A stretch of DNA of 8,897 nt from an uncultured Prevotellaceae bacterium (GTDB lineage: Bacteria; Bacteroidota; Bacteroidia; Bacteroidales; Bacteroidaceae), in assembly GCA_902477365.1 (NCBI GenBank), contig CABSGW010000101.1, positions 1 through 8,897 of the forward strand, given 5' to 3'. Shown one piece after another: positions 1 to 6,970 of the stretch (positions within the stretch are counted from its first letter, which is position 1; each line of letters opens with the position of its first letter). A program made the position numbers and the translations under genes. The notes below the pieces were generated by a model that was not told where the DNA came from, searched no databases, and saw nothing but the letters and a program-made list of their open reading frames with translations.

Positions 1-559
1 GGTATTCCGGATGTTCCTTCAGAATGGTAGAGACTACTTTTTGGGTGGGGGCAGGCGCAAAGCCCAGCATAGTGAGGGCTGCAGTAGCCTCCTCCATGGT
101 TGTATTTACGGCTTGGCTGATGGCATTGCGTGATACATTGCTTTCGGTACCAATGGCTTGTAACTGTATTTTATCTTTCAGGTCGATGATGATGCGCTGA
201 GCCATTTTTAAACCGATACCTTTTACGCTTTTCAGTAATTTGTCGTTGCCGGATGCGATGATATCACTTAATTCGGCAGGAGTGAAAGCTGATAAAATCA
301 TACGGGCAGTATTGCCGCCTACTCCCGATACGGTGATGAGGGCTACAAAGAGTTCACGTTCGGTTTTGGTGGCGAAGCCAAACAACAAATGAGCATCTTC
401 CCGAATGACTTCATAGACATATAATTTGATTTGTTGCTTTCCCTGAATGGCAGAATAGGTGTTCAAAGAAATACTGAGTCCATATCCAACACCACCGGCC
501 TCTATAACGGCTATGGCCGGGGTTAGTTCTGTTAGGTCTCCTTTGATATATTCAATCAT
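1..559 (-). CDS. ruvA: Holliday junction branch migration protein RuvA (3' end cut by window edge)
   Basis: RuvA binds four-way Holliday junctions as a tetramer and guides the RuvB motor during recombinational repair in the cytoplasm. The 186 visible residues begin MIEYIKGDLTEL and follow the family order: an N-terminal OB-fold domain (about residues 1-62) with GGVGYGLSISL, then two helix-hairpin-helix motifs, SGVGG at 78-82 and KGIGLK at 113-118, and the start of the small C-terminal RuvB-binding domain (about 150 onward, EEATAALTMLGF). RuvA is usually close to 200 residues, so only about 10-15 residues lie beyond the left edge. The start is supported by an AAGGAA ribosome binding site on the minus strand (positions 569-564), four bases before the ATG. 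No canonical promoter element was seen upstream. The identification is very secure. Confidence 0.96.
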   Translation of the reverse strand, partial: MIEYIKGDLTELTPAIAVIEAGGVGYGLSISLNTYSAIQGKQQIKLYVYEVIREDAHLLFGFATKTERELFVALITVSGVGGNTARMILSAFTPAELSDIIASGNDKLLKSVKGIGLKMAQRIIIDLKDKIQLQAIGTESNVSRNAISQAVNTTMEEATAALTMLGFAPAPTQKVVSTILKEHPEY

Positions 560-857
560 GTAGTTCCTTATTTTATATATAATCTATTAAACGCGTTTTT
601 TTGCTTATTATTGTTTGAATGCATAGACTTTATTGTGTTATGTACGCATTGGGCATCTTTTTATGACGGACTGGGCATCTTGTTAAAACATTCCCGTGGT
701 GTGTGCTCATTTGAGTGAAGCAACGGATGGACAGATGAATGAAGGCTGGCTAAAACGCCGTATGGCTGGTATCTCAGGGAAGGGTGCATAGCGTTCGTTT
801 GAAAACATCAGAACAGCTGAAAACGGTATACGTCTGCCTCAGCACATTTTAAGATTA
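560..857. other. Intergenic region between nadK and ruvA with no gene seen
   Basis: This 298-base stretch lies downstream of nadK and upstream of ruvA. No open frame of convincing length was found on either strand; the longest ATG frame I read on the plus strand (from 738) ends after 18 codons. I saw no tRNA-like fold and no strong terminator hairpin after nadK. There is a short direct repeat TGGGCATCTT at 650-659 and 672-681, and a palindrome AAACGCGTTT at 589-598 close to ruvA. The part from about 690 to 840 reads as more GC-rich than the AT-rich leader next to ruvA, so it may hold a decayed gene or an untranslated RNA, but nothing in the sequence shows this directly. Confidence 0.5.
564..569 (-). 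promoter_or_regulatory. Ribosome binding site of ruvA
   Basis: AAGGAA on the minus strand lies four bases upstream of the ruvA ATG. It is one of the few good Shine-Dalgarno-like sites in this window, where most genes have none, and it fixes the ruvA start. Confidence 0.6.
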
Positions 858-1745
858 TCAGGATCGTTGGTCCGCTCCCCACATTAGTTTTTTACGCAGT
901 GTGTCGAAAAAGCGTTTGTTGTTTCCTTTAATGATTTGAATGGTGTATGGGGCGCGACGCAGTGTCAGGCGTGCTCCTTCTTCACAAGTTTCGTTTCGTC
1001 CGTCAATGGCCACTAAAAAATTATGGCTTCTGCTTTCTACGGTCATGGTTATTTCCACGTCATCGCATAGTACGATAGGCCGTACATTCAGGCTGTGCGG
1101 AGCCACAGCCGTTAGTACAAAGTTACGTGCACATGGTACCAGAATAGGTCCTCCGGAACTGAGGGAATAACCTGTTGAACCTGTTGGTGTGCATAGTATT
1201 AATCCATCTGTTTGATAAGTTGTTAAGTAGTCGTTGTTAATGTAAGTGTTTATGCTTATCATGGACGATCTGTCACGTTTCAAAATAGCTACTTCGTTGA
1301 GTGCAAATGGATATTCTTGAAATGCTTCTCCTTCTTTGGACACTTGAATGACACTACGTTCTTCCGTAACATATTCTTTTTTGTAGAGTATGTCAATGGT
1401 TGTGTCAATCTCGTAAGGAGAGGCATCTGCCATGAATCCCAGTCTGCCTGTGTTAATTCCTAAAATGGGGATCTGCTTGTCACGAACATAACTGGCCGCT
1501 TTCAGGAATGTGCCGTCTCCTCCTACACTAATGGCTATATCTGCATCAAAATGAATACCATCAAAAACATGGGCGGAGTCCATCTGTATCTGCATGGTCT
1601 CGTGAATATAATGATAGAAATCAGATTCAATGAAAATGTCAGCTCCTCTTTGCTGAAGCAAATCAATGATTTGTGGAATGAAGCAGGACTTTTGGGTTTG
1701 ATGATTGTTTCCAAATAGTGCGAACCGCATAGTTTGTTTCGTCAT
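858..1745 (-). CDS. nadK: NAD kinase
   Basis: This cytoplasmic enzyme phosphorylates NAD at the 2' position of the adenosine ribose to make NADP, using ATP or polyphosphate. The 295-residue length fits the family. Visible hallmarks are the GGDGT motif at residues 75-79 followed by FLKAA, GINTGRLGF at 96-104, the NE pair at 150-151, TPTGSTGYSLS at 187-197, and the DGR segment at 248-250. The longest frame starts at 1745. A second in-frame ATG at codon 6 (position 1730) gives MRFALFGN, and relatives in this order, as I recall them, usually begin at such a residue, so 1730 is the likelier true start. Neither start has a clear ribosome binding site. The gene is divergent from pdxJ across 128 bases. 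A minus-strand promoter element at 1826-1819 is a good candidate to drive it. Confidence 0.96.
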   Translation of the reverse strand: MTKQTMRFALFGNNHQTQKSCFIPQIIDLLQQRGADIFIESDFYHYIHETMQIQMDSAHVFDGIHFDADIAISVGGDGTFLKAASYVRDKQIPILGINTGRLGFMADASPYEIDTTIDILYKKEYVTEERSVIQVSKEGEAFQEYPFALNEVAILKRDRSSMISINTYINNDYLTTYQTDGLILCTPTGSTGYSLSSGGPILVPCARNFVLTAVAPHSLNVRPIVLCDDVEITMTVESRSHNFLVAIDGRNETCEEGARLTLRRAPYTIQIIKGNNKRFFDTLRKKLMWGADQRS

Positions 1746-1792
1746 GAATGCTTTTTTTAGAGTTTATACTTCTCATACAAACGAAGTTTTTG

Positions 1793-1801
1793 TATTTTTG
1801 C
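1793..1801 (+). promoter_or_regulatory. Candidate promoter -7 element for the pdxJ cluster
   Basis: TATTTTTGC matches the Bacteroidota -7 consensus TAnnTTTG exactly. I see no good TTTG at the expected -33 distance (around 1769-1773), so the promoter would be weak or helped by another factor. Transcription would start near 1807, giving a leader of about 65 bases before pdxJ. Confidence 0.5.
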
Positions 1802-1817
1802 AGTTATGAGATGTAGT

Positions 1818-1826
1818 GCAAAAATA
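1818..1826 (-). promoter_or_regulatory. Candidate promoter -7 element for nadK
   Basis: On the minus strand the sequence reads TATTTTTGC, a match to the Bacteroidota -7 consensus TAnnTTTG. A possible -33 element, TTG, lies 22 bases upstream (minus strand, about 1851-1849), slightly further than the usual 19-21. Transcription would start near 1812 and leave a leader of about 65-80 bases before nadK. Confidence 0.55.
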
Positions 1827-1873
1827 CGATTTTTTTGTAAGGCATACGCAACTAAAAAGACTAAAGTAAACAG

Positions 1874-2587
1874 ATGACAAAATTAAGTGTAAACATAAAT
1901 AAGGTTGCGACCATTCGGAATGCGCGTGGTGGAAATAATCCGGATGTATTGAAAGTGGCAGCAGATTGTGAAAGGTTTGGGGCTGAAGGTATCACGGTTC
2001 ACCCAAGACCGGATGAAAGGCATATCCGCTATCAGGATGTGCGCGATTTGAAGCCGTTGCTCGCAACTGAGTTTAATATAGAGGGTTATCCTTGTCGTTC
2101 ATTTTGTGACTTGGTACTGGAGGTATGCCCAGATCAAGTAACTTTAGTTCCTGATGCCCCAGACCAGATTACATCAAATTCGGGATGGGATACGGTGAAA
2201 AATGAGTCCTTTTTAACGGATATCGTTTGTACTTTCAAACAGGCGGGGATACGTACATCCCTTTTTGTGTCTACGGATGCACGTATGATTGAATATGCCG
2301 CAAAGGTGGGAACGGACCGGATAGAGTTGTATACCGAACCGTATGCTACAAAATATGTAGAAGATAGGGCAGAAGCTATAACTCCTTTTCGTGTAGCAGC
2401 CGAACAGGCTAAGGCGTTGGGTATGGGAGTAAATGCAGGACATGATTTGAGTTTGGAAAACTTGGCGTTTATGCACCAAATGATCCCTTGTCTGGATGAA
2501 GTAAGTATTGGTCACGCATTGATATGTGATGCGCTTTATATGGGTTTGGAGGCCACAATACAGCAGTATTTGCAATGTTTAAAATGA
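1874..2587 (+). CDS. pdxJ: Pyridoxine 5'-phosphate synthase PdxJ
   Basis: PdxJ carries out the ring-closing last step of the DXP-dependent vitamin B6 route, joining 1-deoxy-D-xylulose 5-phosphate with 3-amino-2-oxopropyl phosphate to give pyridoxine 5'-phosphate in the cytoplasm. The 237 residues match the family's usual length of about 240 and fold as a TIM barrel. Diagnostic segments are NINKVATIRNARGG (7-20), HPRPDERHI (43-51, with H43, R45 and H50 matching known active-site residues), FNIEGYP (67-73, with E70), NAGHDLSLEN (187-196, with H190) and SIGHALICDAL (211-221). The ATG gives an N-terminus aligned with relatives. It is the first gene of a rightward cluster and is followed after 6 bases by the DJ-1 gene. 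The identification is very secure. Confidence 0.97.
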   Translation: MTKLSVNINKVATIRNARGGNNPDVLKVAADCERFGAEGITVHPRPDERHIRYQDVRDLKPLLATEFNIEGYPCRSFCDLVLEVCPDQVTLVPDAPDQITSNSGWDTVKNESFLTDIVCTFKQAGIRTSLFVSTDARMIEYAAKVGTDRIELYTEPYATKYVEDRAEAITPFRVAAEQAKALGMGVNAGHDLSLENLAFMHQMIPCLDEVSIGHALICDALYMGLEATIQQYLQCLK

Positions 2588-2593
2588 GAAGAT

Positions 2594-3139
2594 ATGGTAC
2601 ATGTATTTTTAGCTGAAGGCTTCGAGGAGATTGAAGCGTTGACCGTTGTCGATATTTTAAGAAGGGCCGGTATCGAGGTTTGTATGGTTTCTGTGACCGG
2701 AGGCCGGGAAGTAGTAGGTGCGCATGGTGTTTGTGTAAAAGCAGATGTTACGTTTGACGAAGCACCCTGTTTGGAAGAGAGTGAGATGTTGCTATTGCCT
2801 GGGGGAATGCCTGGAGCATTGAACTTACGTAACCATTCGAATTTATGTGCCTTGTTATTGAATCATTGCGAAAAGGGAAGCCCTGTGGCTGCCATATGTG
2901 CCGCTCCGTTTATTTTAGGTGAATTGGGCATTCTTGAAGGGAAAAAGGCAACTTGTTATCCGGGATTTGAAAAGCAATTGGGCGGAGCAATCCATACAGC
3001 GGATATGGTTGTGAAAGATGGTATGATTGTCACAGGAAAAGGACCTGCGGCAGCTGCTGATTTCAGTTTCGCAATTGTTCGGATGTTGAAGGGAGAGTCT
3101 GACGTATGTATGTTGAAACAAGGTATGTTGTTTGACTAA
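2594..3139 (+). CDS. DJ-1/PfpI family protein (DJ-1/YajL-like)
   Basis: A 181-residue single-domain protein of the DJ-1 subfamily. These proteins have a flavodoxin-like fold and a reactive cysteine at a nucleophile elbow; proposed roles include protection against oxidative and dicarbonyl damage, and the activity is debated. Visible marks are GFEEIEALT (9-17, where E14 aligns with the conserved glutamate of human DJ-1), LLLPGGMPGA (66-75), the elbow AAICAAP (99-105, with C102 as the expected reactive cysteine), and GPAAAADFSFAIV (150-162), matching the family's C-terminal GPG-type segment. Length and all key residues look intact. It lies 6 bases after pdxJ and 6 bases before ispD, so it is very probably cotranscribed. 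Family members were once annotated as ThiJ, a thiamine synthesis name that should not be carried over. The exact substrate cannot be read from sequence. Confidence 0.92.
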   Translation: MVHVFLAEGFEEIEALTVVDILRRAGIEVCMVSVTGGREVVGAHGVCVKADVTFDEAPCLEESEMLLLPGGMPGALNLRNHSNLCALLLNHCEKGSPVAAICAAPFILGELGILEGKKATCYPGFEKQLGGAIHTADMVVKDGMIVTGKGPAAAADFSFAIVRMLKGESDVCMLKQGMLFD

Positions 3140-3145
3140 ACAAGG

Positions 3146-3829
3146 ATGAACGGTGCAATTGTTGTGGCCGGAGGCCGGGGATTACGAATGGGAGGAGATG
3201 TGCCTAAACAATTTCTTTCCGTGCATGGGCGTCCTATTTTGATGTGGACATTGGAGCGGATTAGTGCTGAAATACCAGATCTGCAATTAATCGTGGTGCT
3301 TCCGCAGAGCCATCAGGGATATTGGAAGGAGTTGTGCGATAAGTACCATTTTCAAATATCTCATCAATTGGCAAATGGGGGAGACTCTCGTTTTGCTTCG
3401 GTTCGAAATGGACTGAAATGTGTAGCAGATACGGTGGATGTGGTGTGTGTACACGATGGGGTGCGTCCTTTTGTTTCGTCATCCGTTATTCGAACCGGAT
3501 TTGAGATGGCTCGGAAAAAGGGCGCGGCTGTACCGGTTGTTCCGCTGGTGGATAGCGTAAGAAAGTTGAACAATGATGGTAGTAGCCAGAGTGTGAACCG
3601 GGCTGACTACCAACTGGTACAAACACCTCAATTCTTCAATCTTAAACAGTTAAGGAGGGCTTATGAACAACCTTTTTCTGAACAATTTACGGATGATGCT
3701 TCGGTTGTGGAATCAATGGGGGAAGAAGTGACATTGTTTCCGGGGAATGTCGAAAATATTAAAATTACACGACCGTTGGATTGCGCGCTGGCTGAAGTAA
3801 TACTTGCAGAGCAATGTACGACGTTCTGA
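3146..3829 (+). CDS. ispD: 2-C-methyl-D-erythritol 4-phosphate cytidylyltransferase IspD
   Basis: IspD transfers CMP from CTP to 2-C-methyl-D-erythritol 4-phosphate in the non-mevalonate (MEP) isoprenoid pathway. The 227 residues are typical in length. The nucleotide-binding N-terminus reads AIVVAGGRGLRMGGDVPKQF (4-23), with R14 and K21 at the positions of the catalytic basic residues. Further hallmarks are VHDGVRPFV (102-110), R152 just before QTPQFF (159-164), DDASVVE (183-189) and K206 in the segment ENIKIT. The closely related TarI/IspD-like enzymes of teichoic acid synthesis share the fold, but the context and motifs favour IspD. An AAGG directly precedes the ATG. The 3' end overlaps recG by 16 bases. 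Confidence 0.95.
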   Translation: MNGAIVVAGGRGLRMGGDVPKQFLSVHGRPILMWTLERISAEIPDLQLIVVLPQSHQGYWKELCDKYHFQISHQLANGGDSRFASVRNGLKCVADTVDVVCVHDGVRPFVSSSVIRTGFEMARKKGAAVPVVPLVDSVRKLNNDGSSQSVNRADYQLVQTPQFFNLKQLRRAYEQPFSEQFTDDASVVESMGEEVTLFPGNVENIKITRPLDCALAEVILAEQCTTF

Positions 3830-5913
3830 CACAGGATATAAAATATTTAAAAGGGGTTGGTCCGGCAAGGGCTGCCCTTTTTAATGAAGAATTAGGTGTT
3901 AGTTCTTTAAGGGATTTGTTGTATTGTTTTCCTTATAAATATATAGATCGCAGTCGCATTTATACGTTGGCAGAGATTGTTCCCGGTATGCCTTATGTGC
4001 AGTTAAAAGGGCATATTGTGTGCGTAGAGGTGGATGGCGAAGGGCGTAAAAGACGGTTGAAGGCAGTGTTTACGGATGGAAACAACTCTGCTGAGCTAGT
4101 TTGGTTCCAAGGCATAAAGACTTTGCAAAAGAGTTTAAAGACACGGGTCGATTATCTGTTGTTCGGAACGCCAAGTTCTTTTAATGGCGTGTTACAATTT
4201 GTACATCCCGAATTGGATTTGCTGGATGGAACGGAAAAAACTTTAGAGAGGGGATTGCAGGCTATTTATCGTATTCCTGAAAAATTAAAGCGTCATCATG
4301 TCACTTCGAAAATGGTAGGGGCATTAGTCAAGAATGTTTTTTCTCAACTGAAACACCCGATAGAGGAAACGCTGCCTGATTATCTGGTAAAAGGGAATGG
4401 GCTGCTGCCGTTGTCGGATGCGTTGAGAATGATTCATTTTCCGAATAGTTCGGAAGAGATTCCCTCTGCCTTGCATCGGCTGAAGTTTGAGGAGTTGTTT
4501 TATATTCAATTGAATATATTGCGGTATGTGAAAGACCGCAATATACGTTATAAAGGATATCGGTTTACCTCTGTTGGAGAATGTTTTCTTCAATTTTATC
4601 ATGAATGTCTTCCATTTGAGCTGACCAATGCGCAGAAACGTGTTATCAAAGAGATGCGTCGGGATATGGGGAGCGGTCGGCAGATGAATCGTTTGCTGCA
4701 AGGAGATGTGGGAAGTGGGAAGACAATTGTTTCGCTTATGGGGATGCTGCTTGCTGTTGATAATGGTTATCAGTCGTGTATCATTGCACCGACTGAAATA
4801 TTGGCGGAGCAACATTATCAGACCATGCAAGCACAAGCGGAAGGAGTCGGTATAAAAATAGCCTTGTTGACAGGCAATATAAAAGGAAAAAAAAGACAGG
4901 AAATACTGGAACAGGTTGAAAAGGGTGAGATTCAGATTCTCGTAGGTACGCATGCTTTGTTGGAGAAATGGGTCATTTTTGCCCGGTTGGGTTTTGTGGT
5001 GATTGATGAACAACATCGGTTTGGGGTAGAACAGCGTGCTAAATTATGGGCGAAAAGTGAGAATCCGCCTCATATATTAGTAATGACGGCAACACCTATT
5101 CCCCGGACATTGGCTATGACGTTATACGGTGATTTGGATGTTTCGATTATAGATGAATTACCACCAGGGAGAAAACCTATTCAAACGTTGCATTGTTATC
5201 AAAGTAATGTGACAAAGGTGTATGAAGGTATACATCGGGAGTTGCAAGTCGGAAGGCAAGTTTATATCGTTTATCCTATTATTAAGGAAAGCGAATCAAT
5301 GGATATCCAGAATTTGGAAGACGGTTATGAAAAAATACAAAAGGTGTTTTCTCAGTATCATGTAGGCATGTTGCATGGGAAAATGAAACCGGCAGAAAAA
5401 GAACAGGTGATGCAAATGTTCGCTAGTGGGCAAATGCATATTCTGGTTGCGACAACCGTGATAGAGGTGGGGGTGAATGTTCCTAATGCCTCGGTGATGG
5501 TAATCGAAAACGCAGAACGTTTTGGTTTGGCGCAATTACATCAGCTGAGAGGTAGGGTTGGGCGTGGTGCCGATCAGTCTTATTGTATTTTGATGACGGG
5601 TTATAAATTGAGTGAAACGACACGTAAGCGCATGCAAATTATGGTTGAAACCTGTAATGGTTTTGAGATAGCTGAGGAGGATCTGAAATTGCGTGGTCCC
5701 GGCGATTTGGAAGGGACTCAGCAAAGTGGAATCGCATTTGATCTGAAAATTGCCAATATTACGAAAGATAGTTTGATCTTAGAACAGGCTCGTACTGTAG
5801 CGGCAAAAGTCCTTGAGAATGACCCATTGGAAAAAGACCCCAATAATCAGCTTCTTTGGAGGCAATTGAAGTTGTTGCGGCGAAAAAATATCAATTGGAG
5901 TGCCATTTCGTAA
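3814..5913 (+). CDS. recG: ATP-dependent DNA helicase RecG
   Basis: RecG is a superfamily 2 DNA translocase that reverses stalled replication forks and remodels branched DNA. At 699 residues it is full length. The N-terminal wedge domain includes YLKGVGPARAALF (11-23), with an OB-fold over roughly 60-135. The motor contains Walker A GDVGSGKT (297-304), APTEILAEQH (325-334), the DEQH box (398-401), TATPIPRTLA (425-434), ATTVIEVGVNVPNAS (546-560) and QLRGRVGRG (577-585). The C-terminal part carries the RecG-type segment EEDLKLRGPGDLEGTQQSG. The start lies inside the last 16 bases of ispD in another frame, and the resulting N-terminus fits the family. It is the last gene of the pdxJ cluster, and a new promoter follows it. 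Confidence 0.97.
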   Translation: MYDVLTQDIKYLKGVGPARAALFNEELGVSSLRDLLYCFPYKYIDRSRIYTLAEIVPGMPYVQLKGHIVCVEVDGEGRKRRLKAVFTDGNNSAELVWFQGIKTLQKSLKTRVDYLLFGTPSSFNGVLQFVHPELDLLDGTEKTLERGLQAIYRIPEKLKRHHVTSKMVGALVKNVFSQLKHPIEETLPDYLVKGNGLLPLSDALRMIHFPNSSEEIPSALHRLKFEELFYIQLNILRYVKDRNIRYKGYRFTSVGECFLQFYHECLPFELTNAQKRVIKEMRRDMGSGRQMNRLLQGDVGSGKTIVSLMGMLLAVDNGYQSCIIAPTEILAEQHYQTMQAQAEGVGIKIALLTGNIKGKKRQEILEQVEKGEIQILVGTHALLEKWVIFARLGFVVIDEQHRFGVEQRAKLWAKSENPPHILVMTATPIPRTLAMTLYGDLDVSIIDELPPGRKPIQTLHCYQSNVTKVYEGIHRELQVGRQVYIVYPIIKESESMDIQNLEDGYEKIQKVFSQYHVGMLHGKMKPAEKEQVMQMFASGQMHILVATTVIEVGVNVPNASVMVIENAERFGLAQLHQLRGRVGRGADQSYCILMTGYKLSETTRKRMQIMVETCNGFEIAEEDLKLRGPGDLEGTQQSGIAFDLKIANITKDSLILEQARTVAAKVLENDPLEKDPNNQLLWRQLKLLRRKNINWSAIS

Positions 5914-5947
5914 GCATAAAAACATAAGATAAAGATAAAAAAACGCT

Positions 5948-5974
5948 AATTCCTTTTGGATTGAAAAGAGAATT
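5948..5974 (+). terminator. Weak hairpin after recG, possible terminator
   Basis: AATTCCTTTT (5948-5957) can pair with AAAAG-A-GAATT (5964-5974) as a 10-pair stem with one bulged A and a 6-base loop. No run of T follows, and the stem is AT-rich, so termination here would be weak. It contains the -33 box of the next promoter. Confidence 0.3.
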
Positions 5975-5986
5975 GTAGTATCTTTG
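5955..5986 (+). promoter_or_regulatory. Promoter for the M23 peptidase gene
   Basis: TTTG at 5955-5958 and TATCTTTG at 5979-5986 are separated by 20 bases, which matches the Bacteroidota primary sigma factor promoter (TTTG, 19-21 bases, TAnnTTTG) in both boxes and spacing. Transcription would begin near 5993, about 30 bases before the ATG at 6024. This is the best promoter in the window. Confidence 0.75.
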
Positions 5987-6023
5987 CGATGTTTGTTTAT
6001 TAAAAAATATCACGAGAGACAAA

Positions 6024-6920
6024 ATGACTTTTAACCATATAAAAGCTGGCTTAATTGGATTATTTATAGGAGCTTGTTCTTTTCAGACTTCTTTTGGGCA
6101 AGATCTTATTGCTCGTCAGGCTCCGATAGATAGAAAAATGAAAGCCGTAGACTCTGTTGCTTTACAAAAACTTATAGAACAGGAACAAGAGCAGATTTTT
6201 GCCAATATTTACCCAATGTGGGATAATGAGTTCAGACGTTGTTATGCCGGGGTTGAAGTGCCGGATTCATTTCGAATAGACTTGCGGAATTTCTGTATGC
6301 CGACCCCTTCTCGTTTAATAACATCTAATTATGGTTACCGGAGAAGTTATAGGCGTATGCATCGGGGATTGGATGTAAAAGTCTATACCGGTGATACGAT
6401 TAAAGCGGCTTTTAGCGGAAAAGTTCGAATCGTAAAGTATGATAGGGGTGGATATGGTAACTATGTGGTGTTGCGCCATCCTAATGGCTTGGAGACAATT
6501 TACGGACACTTGTCAAAACAATTGGTTGATGAAGATGAAGTAGTAGAAGTTGGACAACCTATTGGATTGGGGGGTAATACGGGACGTTCTTCCGGTTCTC
6601 ACCTGCATTTTGAGATTTTGTTTTTAGGGCAGGCGATAGACCCGGTTTTGTTGTTCGACTTTCCCAATCAGGATGTGACAGGAGATTATTTTGTTTGGTA
6701 TAAAGATAAGCAAAACATAGCTTCTAATAATAGTAAAACAAGTGGTGGAAACGCTGGATCTAATGGTTCTTCTGTAAGTTATCATAAGGTTAAGTCAGGC
6801 GAAAACTTATCTATTATCGCTAAAAAACGGCATACAACCATAGAAAAACTTTGTAGTTTGAACCGTATTACAAGAACTACAAAATTACGTCCGGGGCAAA
6901 TTTTGCGATATTCAAAATAA
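6024..6920 (+). CDS. Secreted M23 family metallopeptidase with C-terminal LysM domain
   Basis: A 298-residue exported protein predicted to cut peptide cross-links in cell wall peptidoglycan. The N-terminus has K7 and then a hydrophobic stretch (8-17). Export could use a lipoprotein signal, since IGAC ends at C18, or a normal signal peptide cut near SFGQ at 23-26. The LytM/M23 domain (about 95-212) keeps all key residues: H113 and D117 in HRGLD, H162 in YGHLS, and the HLH pair H193/H195 in GSHLHFE. With zinc ligands H113, D117 and H195 intact, it looks like an active enzyme rather than an inactive NlpD/EnvC-type activator. A Ser/Asn/Gly-rich linker (231-252) leads to one LysM (253-297, YHKVKSGENLSIIAKK...LRPGQIL), which binds glycan. 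The gene has its own promoter and is followed by a strong hairpin, so it is probably a single-gene unit. Confidence 0.93.
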   Translation: MTFNHIKAGLIGLFIGACSFQTSFGQDLIARQAPIDRKMKAVDSVALQKLIEQEQEQIFANIYPMWDNEFRRCYAGVEVPDSFRIDLRNFCMPTPSRLITSNYGYRRSYRRMHRGLDVKVYTGDTIKAAFSGKVRIVKYDRGGYGNYVVLRHPNGLETIYGHLSKQLVDEDEVVEVGQPIGLGGNTGRSSGSHLHFEILFLGQAIDPVLLFDFPNQDVTGDYFVWYKDKQNIASNNSKTSGGNAGSNGSSVSYHKVKSGENLSIIAKKRHTTIEKLCSLNRITRTTKLRPGQILRYSK

Positions 6921-6935
6921 AATCATTGAAAATAG

Positions 6936-6967
6936 AATGCGCATCGATTGGTAAATCGGTGCGCATT
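6936..6967 (+). terminator. Strong hairpin after the M23 peptidase gene, likely terminator
   Basis: AATGCGCATCGATT (6936-6949) pairs with AATCGGTGCGCATT (6954-6967) around a GGTA loop: 14 pairs with a single U-G wobble that forms only in the plus-strand RNA. The tail is a short T-containing run (TTTGGTTGTAT from 6966), not a classic U-tract. It overlaps the -33 region of the following promoter. Confidence 0.6.
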
Positions 6968-6970
6968 TGG

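Larger units (their letters stand above)
1792..1827. repeat. 11-base perfect inverted repeat spanning both divergent promoters
   Basis: GTATTTTTGCA at 1792-1802 is repeated in inverted form as TGCAAAAATAC at 1817-1827, with a 14-base spacer. Each arm contains the -7 element of one of the two opposed promoters. It could simply be two similar promoter elements facing one another, or an operator for a dimeric regulator. Confidence 0.7.

Noticed and set aside
589..598. Palindrome AAACGCGTTT upstream of ruvA as an operator
   Set aside because: A single 10-base AT-rich palindrome is expected by chance, and there is no second copy to support a regulator.
738..794. An 18-codon ATG frame in the ruvA-nadK spacer
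   Set aside because: Too short, no ribosome binding site, and no recognisable small-protein features.
940..1170. A 76-codon open frame on the plus strand opposite nadK
   Set aside because: It lies fully within the strongly supported nadK gene on the other strand and has low-complexity, arginine/serine-rich sequence without recognisable motifs.
2213..2575. A 120-codon minus-strand open frame opposite pdxJ
   Set aside because: Antisense to a conserved enzyme, with abnormal cysteine and histidine content; no sign of a real gene.
4324..5016. A 230-codon open frame on the minus strand
   Set aside because: It lies inside recG over its helicase motifs, is rich in His/Gln/Leu/Ile as expected of an antisense shadow, and has no domain I recognise.
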